Source: Vibrio sp. HA2012 (GTDB lineage Bacteria; Pseudomonadota; Gammaproteobacteria; Enterobacterales; Vibrionaceae). Taken from it: a stretch of DNA of 64,000 nt. Of the stretch, positions 12,252-22,694 are shown one piece after another; the stretch's first letter is position 1, and every line of letters starts with the position of its first letter. Location of the stretch: contig NZ_PFXK01000005.1 in the NCBI RefSeq assembly GCF_002812955.1, positions 62,001-126,000 on the forward strand, read 5' to 3'. Under the pieces are notes generated by a model that had not been told where the DNA came from, did not search any database, and worked only from the letters and a program-made list of their open reading frames with translations. The position numbers were made by a program, and so were the translations under genes.

Positions 12252-14150
12252 ATGAGACGGAACCGTACGCAGATAAGGGATCATAAAGCAGAATCTCAAC
12301 TGTTTAAAAGACGGGCTATTGTGGCTTTTCTTAGTATTCTTCTGCTGGTCGGGGTTTTGATTGCCAATCTGTACAATATCCAAATCAATCAGTATCAGGA
12401 TTATAAGACCCGCTCTAACGACAACCGAATCAAGATCATCCCGATTGCACCAAATCGGGGGCTTATCTATGACAGAAACGGTGAACTGCTGGCAGAAAAC
12501 CAGCCAGTATACAGTCTTGAACTGACTCCGGAAAAAATCAAAAATATCGATGCAACTATTACCGGCCTGCAGACCATACTGGAAATATCAGAAGAAGATA
12601 TCACCTCTTTCCATAAGGAACGTCGTCGTTCACGCCGCTTTAAATCGGTTCCGCTGCTGACCCAGTTAACCGAAGAGCAGGTGGCCCGATTTTCGGTTAA
12701 CCAATATAAATTCCCTGGCGTTGAAGTCTCTGCAAAGCTGAAACGCTACTATCCGTACGGCTCGGCATTGACCCATGTTCTGGGGTATGTTTCCCGTATT
12801 AATGATAAAGATATTCAGCGCCTTACCCGGGAAAACAAAGAAGCCAATTATCAGGCAACTCATGATATCGGTAAGCTGGGAATAGAACGTTATTATGAAG
12901 ATATCCTGCACGGCTTGCCCGGTTATCAGGAAGTAGAAGTTAACAGTCGCGGCAGGATTATCCGGACACTGAAGTATGTGCCGCCGGTACCGGGAAAAGA
13001 TATCGTTCTGAATATTGATATCAATATTCAGATGTATGTTTACAAACTACTCAATCAACGCCGTGGTGCAGTGATTGTTCTGGATCCAAATGATAATGGT
13101 GTACTAGCTATGGTTTCCAGCCCCAGTTACGATCCGAATAAGTTTGTCCACGGTATTTCAAGCAAAGCATATAGTGCCTTGCTGACCGATAAAGACCGTC
13201 CGCTGGTTAACCGCACAACTCTTGGCATTTACCCGCCAGCATCAACAGTAAAACCATTTATGGCTGTTGCGGCTTTACAAGAAGAAATCATTACCCCTTA
13301 TACCGTACGAACAGATCCCGGATACTGGAAAATTCCCAACTCAAAAACCCGCCCGTTCCGGGACTGGCTGCGCTGGGGACACGGCAAAGTGGATGTCCTT
13401 AAATCACTGGAAGAATCCGTCGATACCTTCTTCTATCAGGTTGCCTATGACATGGGCATAGACAGAATCTCAAAATGGATGGGAATGTTCGGTTTTGGTG
13501 ATTATACCGGAATTGATATCTACGAAGAAAGTAAAGCCAATATGCCCAGCCGGGAATGGAAAATGGCTCGGCACAGAGTTCCCTGGTATCAGGGAGACAC
13601 AATTCCGGTCGGGATCGGACAAGGTTACTGGACAGCAACACCGATGCAGATAGCAAAGGCAACCTCCGTGCTGGTGCATCGTGGTGAAGTTCTTGCTCCT
13701 CACCTGCTTCGGGCAACCATCGACAAAAACGACAACAGCGGGGAAGAACCCGCTCCCATATTGGTGCCACCTGAACAATATCCGCCCATTACCGGCGTAT
13801 CGGATCGCTACTGGGATATCTCCAAACAGGGTATGTATCTGGTCAATCACGGTAAAAAAGGCACAGCAAGGCGGGCTTTTCAGGATCTGAAGTATAAAAG
13901 TGCCGGAAAATCAGGCTCCGCCCAGGTCTTCGGTCTGGGAGAAGATGAAGAATATAATGCAGATGAGCTGGCAGAACACCTGCACGACCATGCTCTGTTT
14001 ACATCATTTGCACCTCTGGAAAATCCACAGGCGATTGTGACTATCGTATTGGAAAATGCAGGAGGCGGCTCAACACAAGGTGCCCCTGTGGTGCGGAAGA
14101 TACTGGATAGAATTATTTTGGGCGAAAAAGAGGCACCGGAGCAAAAATGA
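12252..14150 (+). CDS. mrdA: Penicillin-binding protein 2 (elongation transpeptidase)
   Basis: PBP2 cross-links peptidoglycan during side-wall growth in the rod complex. The 632 residues have one N-terminal transmembrane anchor ([21 protein letters not shown], about residues 23-43), a dimerisation domain starting [18 protein letters not shown], and a transpeptidase domain. The active-site motifs are STVK in [11 protein letters not shown] in EESVDTFFY, and KSG in SAGKSGSAQ. The stop overlaps the mrdB start by four bases (ATGA). The operon order rlmH-mrdA-mrdB-rlpA-dacA is the conserved elongation cluster. Confidence 0.97.
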   Translation: MRRNRTQIRDHKAESQLFKRRAIVAFLSILLLVGVLIANLYNIQINQYQDYKTRSNDNRIKIIPIAPNRGLIYDRNGELLAENQPVYSLELTPEKIKNIDATITGLQTILEISEEDITSFHKERRRSRRFKSVPLLTQLTEEQVARFSVNQYKFPGVEVSAKLKRYYPYGSALTHVLGYVSRINDKDIQRLTRENKEANYQATHDIGKLGIERYYEDILHGLPGYQEVEVNSRGRIIRTLKYVPPVPGKDIVLNIDINIQMYVYKLLNQRRGAVIVLDPNDNGVLAMVSSPSYDPNKFVHGISSKAYSALLTDKDRPLVNRTTLGIYPPASTVKPFMAVAALQEEIITPYTVRTDPGYWKIPNSKTRPFRDWLRWGHGKVDVLKSLEESVDTFFYQVAYDMGIDRISKWMGMFGFGDYTGIDIYEESKANMPSREWKMARHRVPWYQGDTIPVGIGQGYWTATPMQIAKATSVLVHRGEVLAPHLLRATIDKNDNSGEEPAPILVPPEQYPPITGVSDRYWDISKQGMYLVNHGKKGTARRAFQDLKYKSAGKSGSAQVFGLGEDEEYNADELAEHLHDHALFTSFAPLENPQAIVTIVLENAGGGSTQGAPVVRKILDRIILGEKEAPEQK

Positions 14151-15268
14151 TCGTTGACCCTTCTACAGGCAAAAGCCGGATCTTTTTTGAAAGACTGCAT
14201 ATCGACCTGCCGATGCTGATTGGCTTATTGGCATTAATGGGCTTTGGCCTGATTATCATGTTCAGTGCCAGTGGCCAGAATATGGCGATGATGGAGCGTC
14301 AGGCTTTGCGCATGCTGCTTGCGATTACCGTCATGATTGTACTGGCTCAGGTATCACCCCGTACTTATGAAGCCCTTGCTCCCTTCCTGTTTTTAGCCGG
14401 TGTCAGCTTACTGTTGGGCGTTCTGCTGTTTGGTGAAGCGTCAAAAGGTGCTCAGCGCTGGCTTAATCTTGGCTTTATTCGTTTCCAGCCATCAGAATTG
14501 CTTAAACTGGCCGTTCCCCTGATGGTAGCACGCTATATCGGTAAACAAGCATTGCCACCAACATTTAAGACTCTAATTATTTCGCTGGTTATGGTTGTTG
14601 TACCAACCATACTGATTGCTAAACAGCCAGATTTAGGTACTTCTATCCTTATCGCTGCATCAGGAATTTTCGTTATTTTTCTGGCCGGGATCAGTTGGCG
14701 GATTATCTTTGCTGCCTGTATAGCTCTGGGAGGCTTTATTCCGGTACTCTGGTTTTTTTTAATGCGGGAATACCAAAAGGTCAGGGTAAGAACGCTGTTT
14801 AACCCGGAATCAGATCCACTGGGAGCCGGCTACCATATTATCCAGAGTAAAATTGCTATCGGCTCAGGAGGATTGACTGGCAAAGGCTGGTTACATGGTA
14901 CTCAGTCACAGCTGGAATTTCTTCCCGAGCGTCACACCGACTTTATCTTTGCTGTAATTGCTGAAGAGTGGGGGATACTGGGTTTTTTATTTCTATTGTC
15001 CCTGTATCTGTTTGTTATCGGTCGAGGTCTCTACCTAGCCAGCCGTGCACAAACTGCCTTCGGCCGTATGATGGCCGGGAGTATTGTTCTCAGCTTCTTT
15101 GTTTATATTTTCGTCAACATTGGTATGGTGAGTGGTATTCTTCCGGTTGTAGGTGTTCCCCTTCCCCTGATCAGCTACGGAGGAACATCTATGGTAACCC
15201 TGATGGCCGGATTCGGTATTCTGATGTCAATCCATACACACAGAACTATTCTGTCCCGATCAACTTGA
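14147..15268 (+). CDS. mrdB: Rod-shape SEDS glycosyltransferase RodA (MrdB)
   Basis: RodA polymerises glycan strands from lipid II and pairs with PBP2. The 373-residue protein has about ten hydrophobic segments and the SEDS signature regions [17 protein letters not shown] and [36 protein letters not shown]. It also has the closing [15 protein letters not shown]. The four-base overlap with mrdA indicates translational coupling. The assignment to RodA rather than FtsW follows from the PBP2 partner and the rlpA-dacA neighbours. Confidence 0.97.
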   Translation: MIVDPSTGKSRIFFERLHIDLPMLIGLLALMGFGLIIMFSASGQNMAMMERQALRMLLAITVMIVLAQVSPRTYEALAPFLFLAGVSLLLGVLLFGEASKGAQRWLNLGFIRFQPSELLKLAVPLMVARYIGKQALPPTFKTLIISLVMVVVPTILIAKQPDLGTSILIAASGIFVIFLAGISWRIIFAACIALGGFIPVLWFFLMREYQKVRVRTLFNPESDPLGAGYHIIQSKIAIGSGGLTGKGWLHGTQSQLEFLPERHTDFIFAVIAEEWGILGFLFLLSLYLFVIGRGLYLASRAQTAFGRMMAGSIVLSFFVYIFVNIGMVSGILPVVGVPLPLISYGGTSMVTLMAGFGILMSIHTHRTILSRST

Positions 15269-15284
15269 CCCGGAAGCGGATAAC

Positions 15285-16076
15285 ATGAAAAAAATACTGA
15301 TCCCCCTGATTCTGATCATACTGGCAGGCTGCTCCAACAGTGGCGGACGCTACACTATCGCCAAAGATACCGGACCGGATGAACCTGTCCGGCTGGATCA
15401 TATCGAAGAGATCCAACCGAAATATGAGCCGTTCAGTCTTGGTGGAAATAAAGACTACCGACTATGGGGGCAATCCTACCAGATCGTACGGTCTCCGGAT
15501 GGATTTAAACAACAGGGGATTGCTTCTTGGTATGGTAAAAAATTCCATGGTCACCAGACAGCCAATGGTGAAATATACGATATGTATTCCATGTCGGCAG
15601 CGCATAAAACTTTGCCGATACCCAGTTATGTAAAAATTATTAATCAGGATAACGGCAAATCTGCCATTGTCCGAATTAATGACCGAGGTCCATTTCATGA
15701 TGGCCGTATCATTGATCTCAGCTATGCAGCTGCATATAAACTCGGGGTACTCCAGACCGGTACTGCGCAGGTTGAAATTGAATATATCCGGGTTCCGTCA
15801 CAGTCGGCAGTACCTGCCGAGGAGACGGTTTCCCCTGTGACAGCCCCCGGTTCTGACTATATGATTCAGGTTGCTTCTTCAAATAATGAGCAACGCACCC
15901 GAACTTTAGCTGAAAAATTGAGTCAAACGTTCTCTGTCAAAACATTCGTTGAAGCTCTGGATGGGAAGTTTCGGGTAATACTCGGTCCTTTTAATGACTA
16001 TGAAGGTACACAGCAGACACTACAGCGGGTGAAAACACAGGGATACCCTGGCGCATTTATAAGAAAGACCCGCTAA
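15285..16076 (+). CDS. rlpA: Septal-ring lytic transglycosylase RlpA
   Basis: RlpA is an outer-membrane lipoprotein that, in some species, cleaves denuded glycan at division sites. The 263-residue product has a lipobox LAGC at about residues 13-16. A double-psi beta-barrel domain follows (GIASWYGKKFHGHQTANGE, then VRINDRGPFHDGRIIDLS). The C-terminal SPOR domain starts near SDYMIQVASS and binds denuded peptidoglycan. It sits between mrdB and dacA as in enterobacteria. Enzymatic activity is known for the P. aeruginosa protein and not for every homologue. Confidence 0.94.
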   Translation: MKKILIPLILIILAGCSNSGGRYTIAKDTGPDEPVRLDHIEEIQPKYEPFSLGGNKDYRLWGQSYQIVRSPDGFKQQGIASWYGKKFHGHQTANGEIYDMYSMSAAHKTLPIPSYVKIINQDNGKSAIVRINDRGPFHDGRIIDLSYAAAYKLGVLQTGTAQVEIEYIRVPSQSAVPAEETVSPVTAPGSDYMIQVASSNNEQRTRTLAEKLSQTFSVKTFVEALDGKFRVILGPFNDYEGTQQTLQRVKTQGYPGAFIRKTR

Positions 16077-16138
16077 GACTCTGACTTCATAAAATGATTC
16101 TGCTAAGATACGACTAATTTCAGTTCTAAATATTTAAA

Positions 16139-17326
16139 ATGATTGTACACAAAATGAACAAATCAACATTAATTCTGCATACCGCTCTGCTGACCGCTGC
16201 GTCATTTACGGCCACTATTTCGTACTCCGCCCCGATTGTTGTTCCGGATGCGCCTCAAATTGCAGCCAAAGGCTACGTTCTTATTGATTTCAATTCAGGC
16301 AAGGTACTGGCTGAAAAAGAAATGAACACCAAACTGTCTCCGGCCAGCCTGACCAAAATGATGACCAGCTATGTTATCGGGCAGGAACTGGCTCGTGGAA
16401 ATATCTCCCTTCAGGATGATGTAGTTGTCAGTAAAAATGCCTGGGCAAAGAACTACCCAGATTCATCAAAAATGTTTATCGAAGTCGGTACGACGGTAAA
16501 AGTGGAAGATCTTAACCGGGGAATCATTATTCAATCCGGTAACGATGCCTGTGTTGCTATGGCAGAGCATGTTGCCGGTTCAGAAGACGCATTTGTGGAT
16601 CTGATGAACGCATGGGCACAGTCTATCGGCATGACGAATACTCATTTTGCCAATGTTCACGGGCTGGATAATCCAAACCTGTATTCCACCCCATATGATA
16701 TGGCTCTGCTGGGTCGGGCACTGATCCGCGACGTGCCTAATGAATATCAAATCTACTCAGAAAAGAAATTTACCTATAACGGTATTACCCAGTACAACCG
16801 TAACGGCCTGCTCTGGGACAAAAGCATGAATGTTGACGGTATTAAAACTGGCCACACCAGCAACGCCGGGTATAGCCTTGTCAGCTCTGCAACCGAAGGG
16901 AAAATGCGGCTGGTTGCTGCTGTTATGGGAACGAAAAACGAGAATGCCCGAAAAGCAGAGAGTAAAAAACTGCTCAACTACGGTTTCCGTTTCTTTGAAA
17001 CTGTTGCACCACACAAAGCCGGTGAAACTTTTGTCAGTGAGCGTATCTGGATGGGCAACAAAGATACGGTTCCTCTGGGCGTAAGTAAGGATACTTATGT
17101 TACTTTGCCCCGCGGTCAGGCAAAAGATCTGAAAGCCAGCTTTATTCTGGACAAGGAACTGAAAGCTCCGATTGCTCAGGGTGATGTTGTCGGTAAGCTT
17201 TACTATCAACTTAACGGTGAAGATATTGCGGAATATCCGCTACTGGCTCTGGAAGACGTAGAAAAAGGCAGCCTGTTCAGCCGGTTAATCGACTATGTCA
17301 TTCTAATGTTTAAAAGCTGGTTCTGA
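16139..17326 (+). CDS. dacA: D-alanyl-D-alanine carboxypeptidase DacA (PBP5-type)
   Basis: DacA removes the terminal D-Ala from peptidoglycan pentapeptides in the periplasm. The protein has a signal peptide, the catalytic SLTK in SPASLTKMMTSY, SGN in IQSGNDAC, and KTG in GIKTGHTSNAG. A PBP5 C-terminal beta domain follows. It ends in an amphipathic helix (SLFSRLIDYVILMFKSWF) that anchors this family to the inner membrane. The start at 16139 gives 395 residues. The ATG at 16154 (MNKSTLILHTALL) would give a more typical signal peptide, and neither has a good ribosome site. A strong terminator follows. Confidence 0.95.
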   Translation: MIVHKMNKSTLILHTALLTAASFTATISYSAPIVVPDAPQIAAKGYVLIDFNSGKVLAEKEMNTKLSPASLTKMMTSYVIGQELARGNISLQDDVVVSKNAWAKNYPDSSKMFIEVGTTVKVEDLNRGIIIQSGNDACVAMAEHVAGSEDAFVDLMNAWAQSIGMTNTHFANVHGLDNPNLYSTPYDMALLGRALIRDVPNEYQIYSEKKFTYNGITQYNRNGLLWDKSMNVDGIKTGHTSNAGYSLVSSATEGKMRLVAAVMGTKNENARKAESKKLLNYGFRFFETVAPHKAGETFVSERIWMGNKDTVPLGVSKDTYVTLPRGQAKDLKASFILDKELKAPIAQGDVVGKLYYQLNGEDIAEYPLLALEDVEKGSLFSRLIDYVILMFKSWF

Positions 17327-17349
17327 ACCGAATTACAACTAAGACATCA

Positions 17350-17375
17350 GGGTAGTCATTCGACTACCCTTTTTC
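17350..17375 (+). terminator. Intrinsic terminator after dacA
   Basis: GGGTAGTC (17350-17357) and GACTACCC (17362-17369) form a perfect eight-pair stem with loop ATTC, followed by TTTTTC. This closes the elongation-gene transcript 23 bases after the dacA stop. Confidence 0.92.
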
Positions 17376-17486
17376 TTTACTTGTAGTTGAAGAGCTAAAC
17401 TCCTACTGAGCAAAGTCAAATCACTTGAGTTCAGGTCATAATCCCAGTACCATTCTGCATCCGTAAAAGCCGGTTCGGAGCGAATA

Positions 17487-17756
17487 ATGCAAGAGCAACC
17501 AAAGCTAAAAGATCTGCTGGAATTTCCCTGCCAGTTCACCTATAAAGTCATGGGCTACGCCAAACCTGAGCTGCCGGAGCTTGTTCTGGAGGTAATCCAG
17601 AAACATGCCCCTGGTGACTATAGCCCGGCAGTTAAGCCAAGCGGAAAAGGAACCTATCACTCCGTTTCCGTCACTATTACAGCCACCTCTATCGAACAGG
17701 TAGAGACACTGTATAAAGAACTGGGCGAAATTGATATTGTCCGTATGGTGCTATAA
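17487..17756 (+). CDS. ybeD: DUF493 protein YbeD
   Basis: This is a small cytosolic ferredoxin-fold (ACT-like) protein of 89 residues. The family signature is visible in [14 protein letters not shown] and [14 protein letters not shown], and the conserved C-terminus [12 protein letters not shown] is also present. No firm function is known. Its fixed place before lipB suggests a link with lipoate metabolism, which is inference. The ATG at 17487 gives the usual family length. A hairpin terminator follows within 20 bases. Confidence 0.93.
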   Translation: MQEQPKLKDLLEFPCQFTYKVMGYAKPELPELVLEVIQKHAPGDYSPAVKPSGKGTYHSVSVTITATSIEQVETLYKELGEIDIVRMVL

Positions 17757-17772
17757 CTTACCCATTTCTTTA

Positions 17773-17802
17773 CAAAGACAGCGGCCCAGGTCGCTGTCTT
17801 TG
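17773..17802 (+). terminator. Hairpin terminator after ybeD
   Basis: CAAAGACAGCG (17773-17783) pairs perfectly with CGCTGTCTTTG (17792-17802) across an eight-base loop. The T-rich segment is inside the descending arm and only TCTATAAA follows, so termination may be incomplete and let transcription reach lipB. Confidence 0.7.
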
Positions 17803-17856
17803 TCTATAAAAACAAAAAAATCATTAACATTTTTTATACTTCTGTAATTATCAGTA

Positions 17857-17883
17857 GTGACATACTCCAAAGAAGTTTATAAT
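17857..17883 (+). promoter_or_regulatory. Candidate sigma-70 promoter for lipB
   Basis: A perfect -10 box TATAAT lies at 17878-17883. GTGACA at 17857-17862 matches the -35 consensus at five of six positions, although the 15-base spacer is short. The start of lipB lies 38 bases downstream. Confidence 0.5.
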
Positions 17884-17921
17884 CTTTTTACTTTATAAAC
17901 TAATGTAGACTGGGGTAAGGT

Positions 17922-18563
17922 TTGAGCGAAATCCAAAATCAGCTTATTGTCAGAGATCTGGGATACAGAGAATACCTTCCTGTCTGGCAAAATATGCAGG
18001 ATTTTACCGATACCCGCACTGATACAACTCCTGATGAAATCTGGCTGGTCGAGCATCCTCCCGTTTTTACTCAGGGCCAGGCCGGTAGCGCTGAACACCT
18101 TATAGACCCTGGTGATATTCCTGTTATTCAGAGTGACCGCGGAGGGCAAGTCACCTACCATGGTCAGGGACAGCTTGTTGCCTATTTTCTGTTAAACTTG
18201 CGCAGAAAAGAGTTCGGTGTAAGAGAACTGGTAACTCATATCGAAACGCTGGTTATTGAAACACTCAATGAGTTGAATATAGAGTCAAAATCCCGTCCCG
18301 AAGCGCCGGGGGTATACGTTGATAACAAGAAAATATGCTCTCTTGGGCTAAGAGTACGTAAAGGGTGTACGTTCCACGGGCTGGCTCTGAATATCGATAT
18401 GGACCTGTCCCCTTTTCTGAGAATTAATCCTTGCGGGTATCAGGGACTGGAAATGACACAGATACGGGATCTTAAACCCGATGTCACACTACATGATGTA
18501 AAAAGAATTCTTATAACTAAGCTTGTCGCGCAGCTTCAGTACTCTCAGATGACTTTACTCTAA
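17922..18563 (+). CDS. lipB: Octanoyl-[ACP]:protein N-octanoyltransferase LipB
   Basis: LipB moves octanoate from acyl carrier protein onto lipoyl domains, the first step of lipoate assembly. The 213 residues contain the family motif [17 protein letters not shown] near residues 71-87 and the SLGLRVRKG segment with the conserved lysine. The catalytic cysteine lies in [12 protein letters not shown]. The start is TTG at 17922 after GGGGTAAGG (17912-17920); an in-frame ATG would lose the conserved N-terminus. lipA follows 59 bases later. Confidence 0.95.
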   Translation: MSEIQNQLIVRDLGYREYLPVWQNMQDFTDTRTDTTPDEIWLVEHPPVFTQGQAGSAEHLIDPGDIPVIQSDRGGQVTYHGQGQLVAYFLLNLRRKEFGVRELVTHIETLVIETLNELNIESKSRPEAPGVYVDNKKICSLGLRVRKGCTFHGLALNIDMDLSPFLRINPCGYQGLEMTQIRDLKPDVTLHDVKRILITKLVAQLQYSQMTLL

Positions 18564-18622
18564 AGTCACTCAGCTCCGGATGTACCGAAGTTAATTAAAA
18601 TCACAGAAGAAAGTAATTGTAT

Positions 18623-19588
18623 ATGAGCAAACCAAGTCAAATGGAAGTCGGTGTCAAATACCGCGATGCCGATAAAATGGGCTCAATTCCGGTGAAATTT
18701 ATGCAGGATGAGCCAAAAGAAATCCTCCGCAAACCAGAGTGGATGAAGATTAAACTCCCGGCAGATAGCCAGCGTATTCAGGATATCAAATCTGCGATGC
18801 GTAAGAATAATCTTCATTCGGTTTGTGAAGAAGCTTCCTGCCCTAATCTGGCCGAATGTTTTAACCACGGTACGGCCACTTTTATGATCCTGGGAGCCAT
18901 CTGTACCCGTCGCTGTCCATTCTGCGATGTCGCTCACGGACGACCTCTTACACCGGATGCTGAAGAACCGGCTCATTTGGCTCAGACCATCAAAGACATG
19001 AAATTAAAATATGTTGTTATTACGTCCGTTGACCGTGATGACTTACGCGATGGGGGTGCTCAGCATTTTGCTGACTGTAATCGTGAGATCAGAAGACAGA
19101 GCCCGGATATTAGAATCGAAACTCTGGTTCCGGACTTTCGCGGCCGGGTCGACAGTGCCCTGGATATTCTTAAAGACAACCCGCCGGATGTGTTCAACCA
19201 TAATCTGGAAACGGCACCCCGTCTTTACCGTAAAGTCCGTCCGGGTGCCAGCTATAAGCGCTCTCTGGAGCTATTAAAACGCTTTAAGGAAGCTCATCCG
19301 GATATTCCGACTAAATCTGGTCTGATGATGGGTCTCGGAGAAACCAAAGAAGAGATTGTTGACGTCCTGAAAGACCTGCGTGACCATGGTGTTACTATGC
19401 TGACTCTGGGCCAGTACCTGGCACCAAGCCGCCACCACCTGCCGGTAGAGCGTTATATTCCGCCTGCAGAATTTGAAGAACTGAAAGAGATTGCCCTTGA
19501 GCTGGGCTTTACCCATGCTGCCTGTGGCCCGTTTGTGCGCTCTTCTTATCATGCAGATCTTCAGGCTCAAGGGGTAGAGGTAAAATAA
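18623..19588 (+). CDS. lipA: Lipoyl synthase LipA
   Basis: This radical-SAM enzyme inserts two sulfurs into protein-bound octanoate. The auxiliary-cluster motif [12 protein letters not shown] (CX4CX5C) and the radical-SAM motif CTRRCPFC (CX3CX2C) are present, as is the C-terminal RSSYHAD with the serine that ligates the auxiliary cluster. I chose ATG at 18623 ([10 protein letters not shown]), giving 321 residues as in E. coli. An upstream TTG at 18617 would add only two residues. AAGAAAG at 18607-18613 can serve as the ribosome site. Confidence 0.97.
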   Translation: MSKPSQMEVGVKYRDADKMGSIPVKFMQDEPKEILRKPEWMKIKLPADSQRIQDIKSAMRKNNLHSVCEEASCPNLAECFNHGTATFMILGAICTRRCPFCDVAHGRPLTPDAEEPAHLAQTIKDMKLKYVVITSVDRDDLRDGGAQHFADCNREIRRQSPDIRIETLVPDFRGRVDSALDILKDNPPDVFNHNLETAPRLYRKVRPGASYKRSLELLKRFKEAHPDIPTKSGLMMGLGETKEEIVDVLKDLRDHGVTMLTLGQYLAPSRHHLPVERYIPPAEFEELKEIALELGFTHAACGPFVRSSYHADLQAQGVEVK

Positions 19589-19648
19589 TACCGGATACCT
19601 CTCCGGTATCTCTGTCCTGGGGATTGGTGAGGATGACATATCCTCACC
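19588..19648. terminator. Two hairpins between convergent lipA and apbE
   Basis: ATACCGGA (19588-19595) pairs with TCCGGTAT (19602-19609). GGTGAGGAT (19626-19634) pairs with ATCCTCACC (19640-19648) around GACAT. Neither has a strong T-run. Their position between two convergent genes makes a bidirectional transcript end the likely role. Confidence 0.55.
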
Positions 19649-19668
19649 GAAGTTCCAGCAGGAGGAAG

Positions 19669-20679
19669 CTACTTCATATATGGCTTAAATGCCTCAGAAG
19701 AGATTTCTTTAAACCCATCATCAGTTTTGACGACCATAAAGACCGCCAGTCCCTGCTGATTTGCCAAATCAATACCTTTTTCAGCCCCCAAAACCATCAG
19801 CCCGGTTGCCAGCCCGTCAGCCGTCATACAGGACGGATGCAACGCTGTTACCGAAACAACCTTATGGCTGATCGGTTTTCCGGTTTGAGGGTTAATAATA
19901 TGTGAATAACGGATACCATCCCGTTCAAAATAATTGCGGTAGTCGCCGGACGTTGCGATAGACATATCACCCGGCTCAATGATTTCCTGTATAGCCCGCT
20001 CATTCACATCTGGTTTTTCAATGGCAATGCGCCAGCCGGTATTTTCACGATTCTTGCCTTTCATACGAATTTCACCGCCGATCTCAACCATAAAATTATG
20101 GATCCCCTGCGATTGCATGTATTCTGCAATAACATCAACCCCCCAGCCCTTTGCAATTGTAGACAAGTCAACATACAGTTCAGGAATCGCTTTACTCAGA
20201 CTGGTATCCGTCACACTTAAATAACCAATCCCGACAATAGCTCTGCGCCGGGCCAGTTCTTCATCCGTCGGAACAACTTCAGGGCGCGCCTCCGGACCAA
20301 ATCCCCACAGATTAACCAAAGGTCCGACAGTGACATCCAGAGCTCCGGAAGTCAGCTGACTCAAACGAACCGCTTCCCTGACTACTGTTATCATTTCAGG
20401 TGATACAGGATATGGTTCTGAACCACGATACTGGTTAAAACGGCTTAACTCTGAAGTTTTCCGGTAAGTAGACATCAGATCATTCACCTGCTCCAGTCGT
20501 ACATCAATCTCTTTATGTAACGCATTGGCATCAGGGATACCTTCTGTTGAGATGTATTTTATATTGTAGGTAGTACCCATTGTTGATCCGGTAAAATGAA
20601 TTTGCTCCGGAGCTTTACTACAAGCGCTGATAAAGAAAACAGCAATCATGCTGATCAGCCAGAATTTTATAAATTTCAC
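19669..20679 (-). CDS. apbE: FAD:protein FMN transferase ApbE
   Basis: ApbE attaches FMN through a phosphoester bond to threonine in SGAT-type motifs of NqrB and NqrC. The 336-residue lipoprotein has a signal peptide with lipobox ISAC, followed by FTGSTMGTTYNIKY, the family start. DLSTIAKGWGVD and the flavin/metal site around SIATSGDYRNYF and HIINPQTGKP are all conserved. The start is GTG at 20679 with AGGAG at 20687-20691. It follows nqrF on the same strand, but a terminator with a T-run lies between them, so it may have its own promoter or depend on read-through. Confidence 0.95.
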   Translation of the reverse strand: MKFIKFWLISMIAVFFISACSKAPEQIHFTGSTMGTTYNIKYISTEGIPDANALHKEIDVRLEQVNDLMSTYRKTSELSRFNQYRGSEPYPVSPEMITVVREAVRLSQLTSGALDVTVGPLVNLWGFGPEARPEVVPTDEELARRRAIVGIGYLSVTDTSLSKAIPELYVDLSTIAKGWGVDVIAEYMQSQGIHNFMVEIGGEIRMKGKNRENTGWRIAIEKPDVNERAIQEIIEPGDMSIATSGDYRNYFERDGIRYSHIINPQTGKPISHKVVSVTALHPSCMTADGLATGLMVLGAEKGIDLANQQGLAVFMVVKTDDGFKEISSEAFKPYMK

Positions 20680-20740
20680 AGGGTTCTCCTGAATAAGGGA
20701 ATCGTCAGATACAGAGAAATATTTTAGTCCTTTTTCCCCC

Positions 20741-20795
20741 GAAAAAACAAATGGCTGACTCCGTCTGTTTTGTAAAAACAGAGGAAATCAGCCAT
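20741..20795 (-). terminator. Strong terminator of the nqr operon
   Basis: On the minus strand an outer stem (ATGGCTGA 20795-20788 with TCAGCCAT 20758-20751) encloses an inner stem (CTGTTTT/AAAACAG, 20781-20775 and 20771-20765). It is followed by TTTGTTTTTTC down to 20741. It begins 33 bases after the nqrF stop and lies upstream of apbE. Confidence 0.85.
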
Positions 20796-20828
20796 GTACT
20801 AATATTACCGGTTATAGATCAGAGTTTG

Positions 20829-22055
20829 TTAACCGCCGAAATCGTCCAGCAGAATATTTTCATCTTCTACACCAAGGTCTTTCAGCATACCGATAACTGC
20901 AGCGTTCATCATCGGTGGACCACACATGTAATATTCACAATCTTCCGGAGCTTCATGATCCTTCAGATAGTTTTCATAAATAACATTATGAATAAAACCT
21001 GTGTAACCATCCCAGTTATCTTCCGGTAACGGGTCAGACAGAGCAACATGCCACTCAAAATTATCATTATCTTCAGCCAGCTTGTCGAAATCTTCTACAT
21101 AAAACATTTCACGCTTTGAACGTGCACCATACCAGAATGACATCTTACGTTTTGAATTCAAACGCAGTAACTGGTCAAAAATATGTGAGCGCATAGGAGC
21201 CATACCGGCACCACCACCGATAAACACCATCTCATTATCTGTGTCCTTGGCAAAAAATTCACCAAATGGCCCGGAGATCGTGCACTTATCACCTGGTTTC
21301 AGCGACCATATATAAGAAGACATCACTCCAGGAGGCACATCAGGCATACTTGGTGGTGGTGTTGCAATACGAACATTCAGCTTAATCAGACCTTTTTCTT
21401 CTGGGTAAGAGGCCATAGAATACGCCCGGATAGCATGTTCTTTCACTACCGACTCGTAACGAAACAGATTGAACTTATCCCAGTCTTCACGATACTCCTC
21501 AGGAATATCATAATCGGCATATTTAATGTGGTGAGGCTCAGCTTCAATCTGGATATACCCTCCGGCACGAAATGGTACTTCTTCCCCTTCAGGGATTTTA
21601 AGTACTAATTCTTTAATAAAGGTCGCCTGGTTGTCATTTGAAACAACTTCACACTCCCATTTTTTGACACCGAAGATCTCTTCCGGTAGCTCGATTTCCA
21701 TATCCGCTTTTACCGCAACCTGACAGGAAAGACGCTCACCCTCCCGAGCTTCCCCCTTAGTGATATGATCCAACTCAGTCGGTAAAATATCACCACCGCC
21801 AGATTTCACTTTAACCCGACACTGACCACAGGAACCACCACCACCACAGGCAGATGAAACAAAGATGCCGTTTCCGGCCATCGCTCCTAGAAGTTTACTT
21901 CCCGGAGAAGTCGTAAAACTCTTCTCCGGGTCACCGTTCACAGTAATAGTCACATCACCTGATGGTACCAGTTTGGATTTGGCCAATAGAATGATCAAAA
22001 CCAATGCCAGTACAATCACGGTAAACATCACTACACCAAGAATAATACTTTGCAT
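20829..22055 (-). CDS. nqrF: Na+-translocating NADH:quinone reductase subunit F
   Basis: NqrF is the electron entry subunit and oxidises NADH in the cytosol. The 408 residues begin with one transmembrane helix (residues 2-25). A [2Fe-2S] domain follows with C70, C76, C79 ([10 protein letters not shown]) and C111. An FAD domain has RAYSMAS, and an NADH domain has [10 protein letters not shown] and the CGPPMMN motif, ending in LLDDFGG. It is the last gene of the operon, 36 bases after nqrE. Confidence 0.98.
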   Translation of the reverse strand: MQSIILGVVMFTVIVLALVLIILLAKSKLVPSGDVTITVNGDPEKSFTTSPGSKLLGAMAGNGIFVSSACGGGGSCGQCRVKVKSGGGDILPTELDHITKGEAREGERLSCQVAVKADMEIELPEEIFGVKKWECEVVSNDNQATFIKELVLKIPEGEEVPFRAGGYIQIEAEPHHIKYADYDIPEEYREDWDKFNLFRYESVVKEHAIRAYSMASYPEEKGLIKLNVRIATPPPSMPDVPPGVMSSYIWSLKPGDKCTISGPFGEFFAKDTDNEMVFIGGGAGMAPMRSHIFDQLLRLNSKRKMSFWYGARSKREMFYVEDFDKLAEDNDNFEWHVALSDPLPEDNWDGYTGFIHNVIYENYLKDHEAPEDCEYYMCGPPMMNAAVIGMLKDLGVEDENILLDDFGG

Positions 22056-22091
22056 AACTATTCCTTATCTCTTGTGTCGTTTACCGACGAC

Positions 22092-22688
22092 TTACAACTG
22101 AACACCAGAGAAAGACATAAAGCCTAACGCCATTAATCCTACCGTGATAAAGGTAATCCCCAGACCACGCAGCCCCGGGGGCACATCCGAATACTTCATC
22201 TTCTCCCGAATCCCTGCCAATGCAACAATAGCCAGCAACCAACCCAGACCCGAACCAAATCCGTATACAACTGATTCTGTGAAGTTATAATCGCGCTGTA
22301 CCATAAAAGATACACCACCAAAAATCGCACAGTTTACGGTAATAAGCGGCAGGAAAATCCCCAGAGCGTTATATAGGGGCGGAAAGAAGCGATCCAGCAC
22401 CATTTCCAGGATCTGCACCAATGCAGCAATAACACCGATAAAGGTAATAAAATTAAGGAAGCTTAAATCAACCCCTTCAACCAACGCGTTATCTCTCAGC
22501 ACCAGATTATACAGCAGGTTATTGACCGGTACCGAAATAGTCAGTACCACTGTAACCGCAACTCCCAGACCAAACGACGTCTTTACCTTCTTGGATACCG
22601 CCAGAAATGTACACATACCCAAAAAGAACGACAAAGCTAAGTTCTCGATAAAGATCGAACGAACAAGCAAGCTAATATAATGTTCCAT
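22092..22688 (-). CDS. nqrE: Na+-translocating NADH:quinone reductase subunit E
   Basis: NqrE is a membrane subunit with six helices, related to RnfA, and together with NqrD it binds an iron centre within the membrane. The 198 residues match the V. cholerae length. The conserved segment NCAIFGG holds the central cysteine, and [15 protein letters not shown] holds the pseudo-symmetric partner. It starts seven bases after nqrD ends. Confidence 0.97.
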   Translation of the reverse strand: MEHYISLLVRSIFIENLALSFFLGMCTFLAVSKKVKTSFGLGVAVTVVLTISVPVNNLLYNLVLRDNALVEGVDLSFLNFITFIGVIAALVQILEMVLDRFFPPLYNALGIFLPLITVNCAIFGGVSFMVQRDYNFTESVVYGFGSGLGWLLAIVALAGIREKMKYSDVPPGLRGLGITFITVGLMALGFMSFSGVQL

Positions 22689-22694
22689 GTTCTC

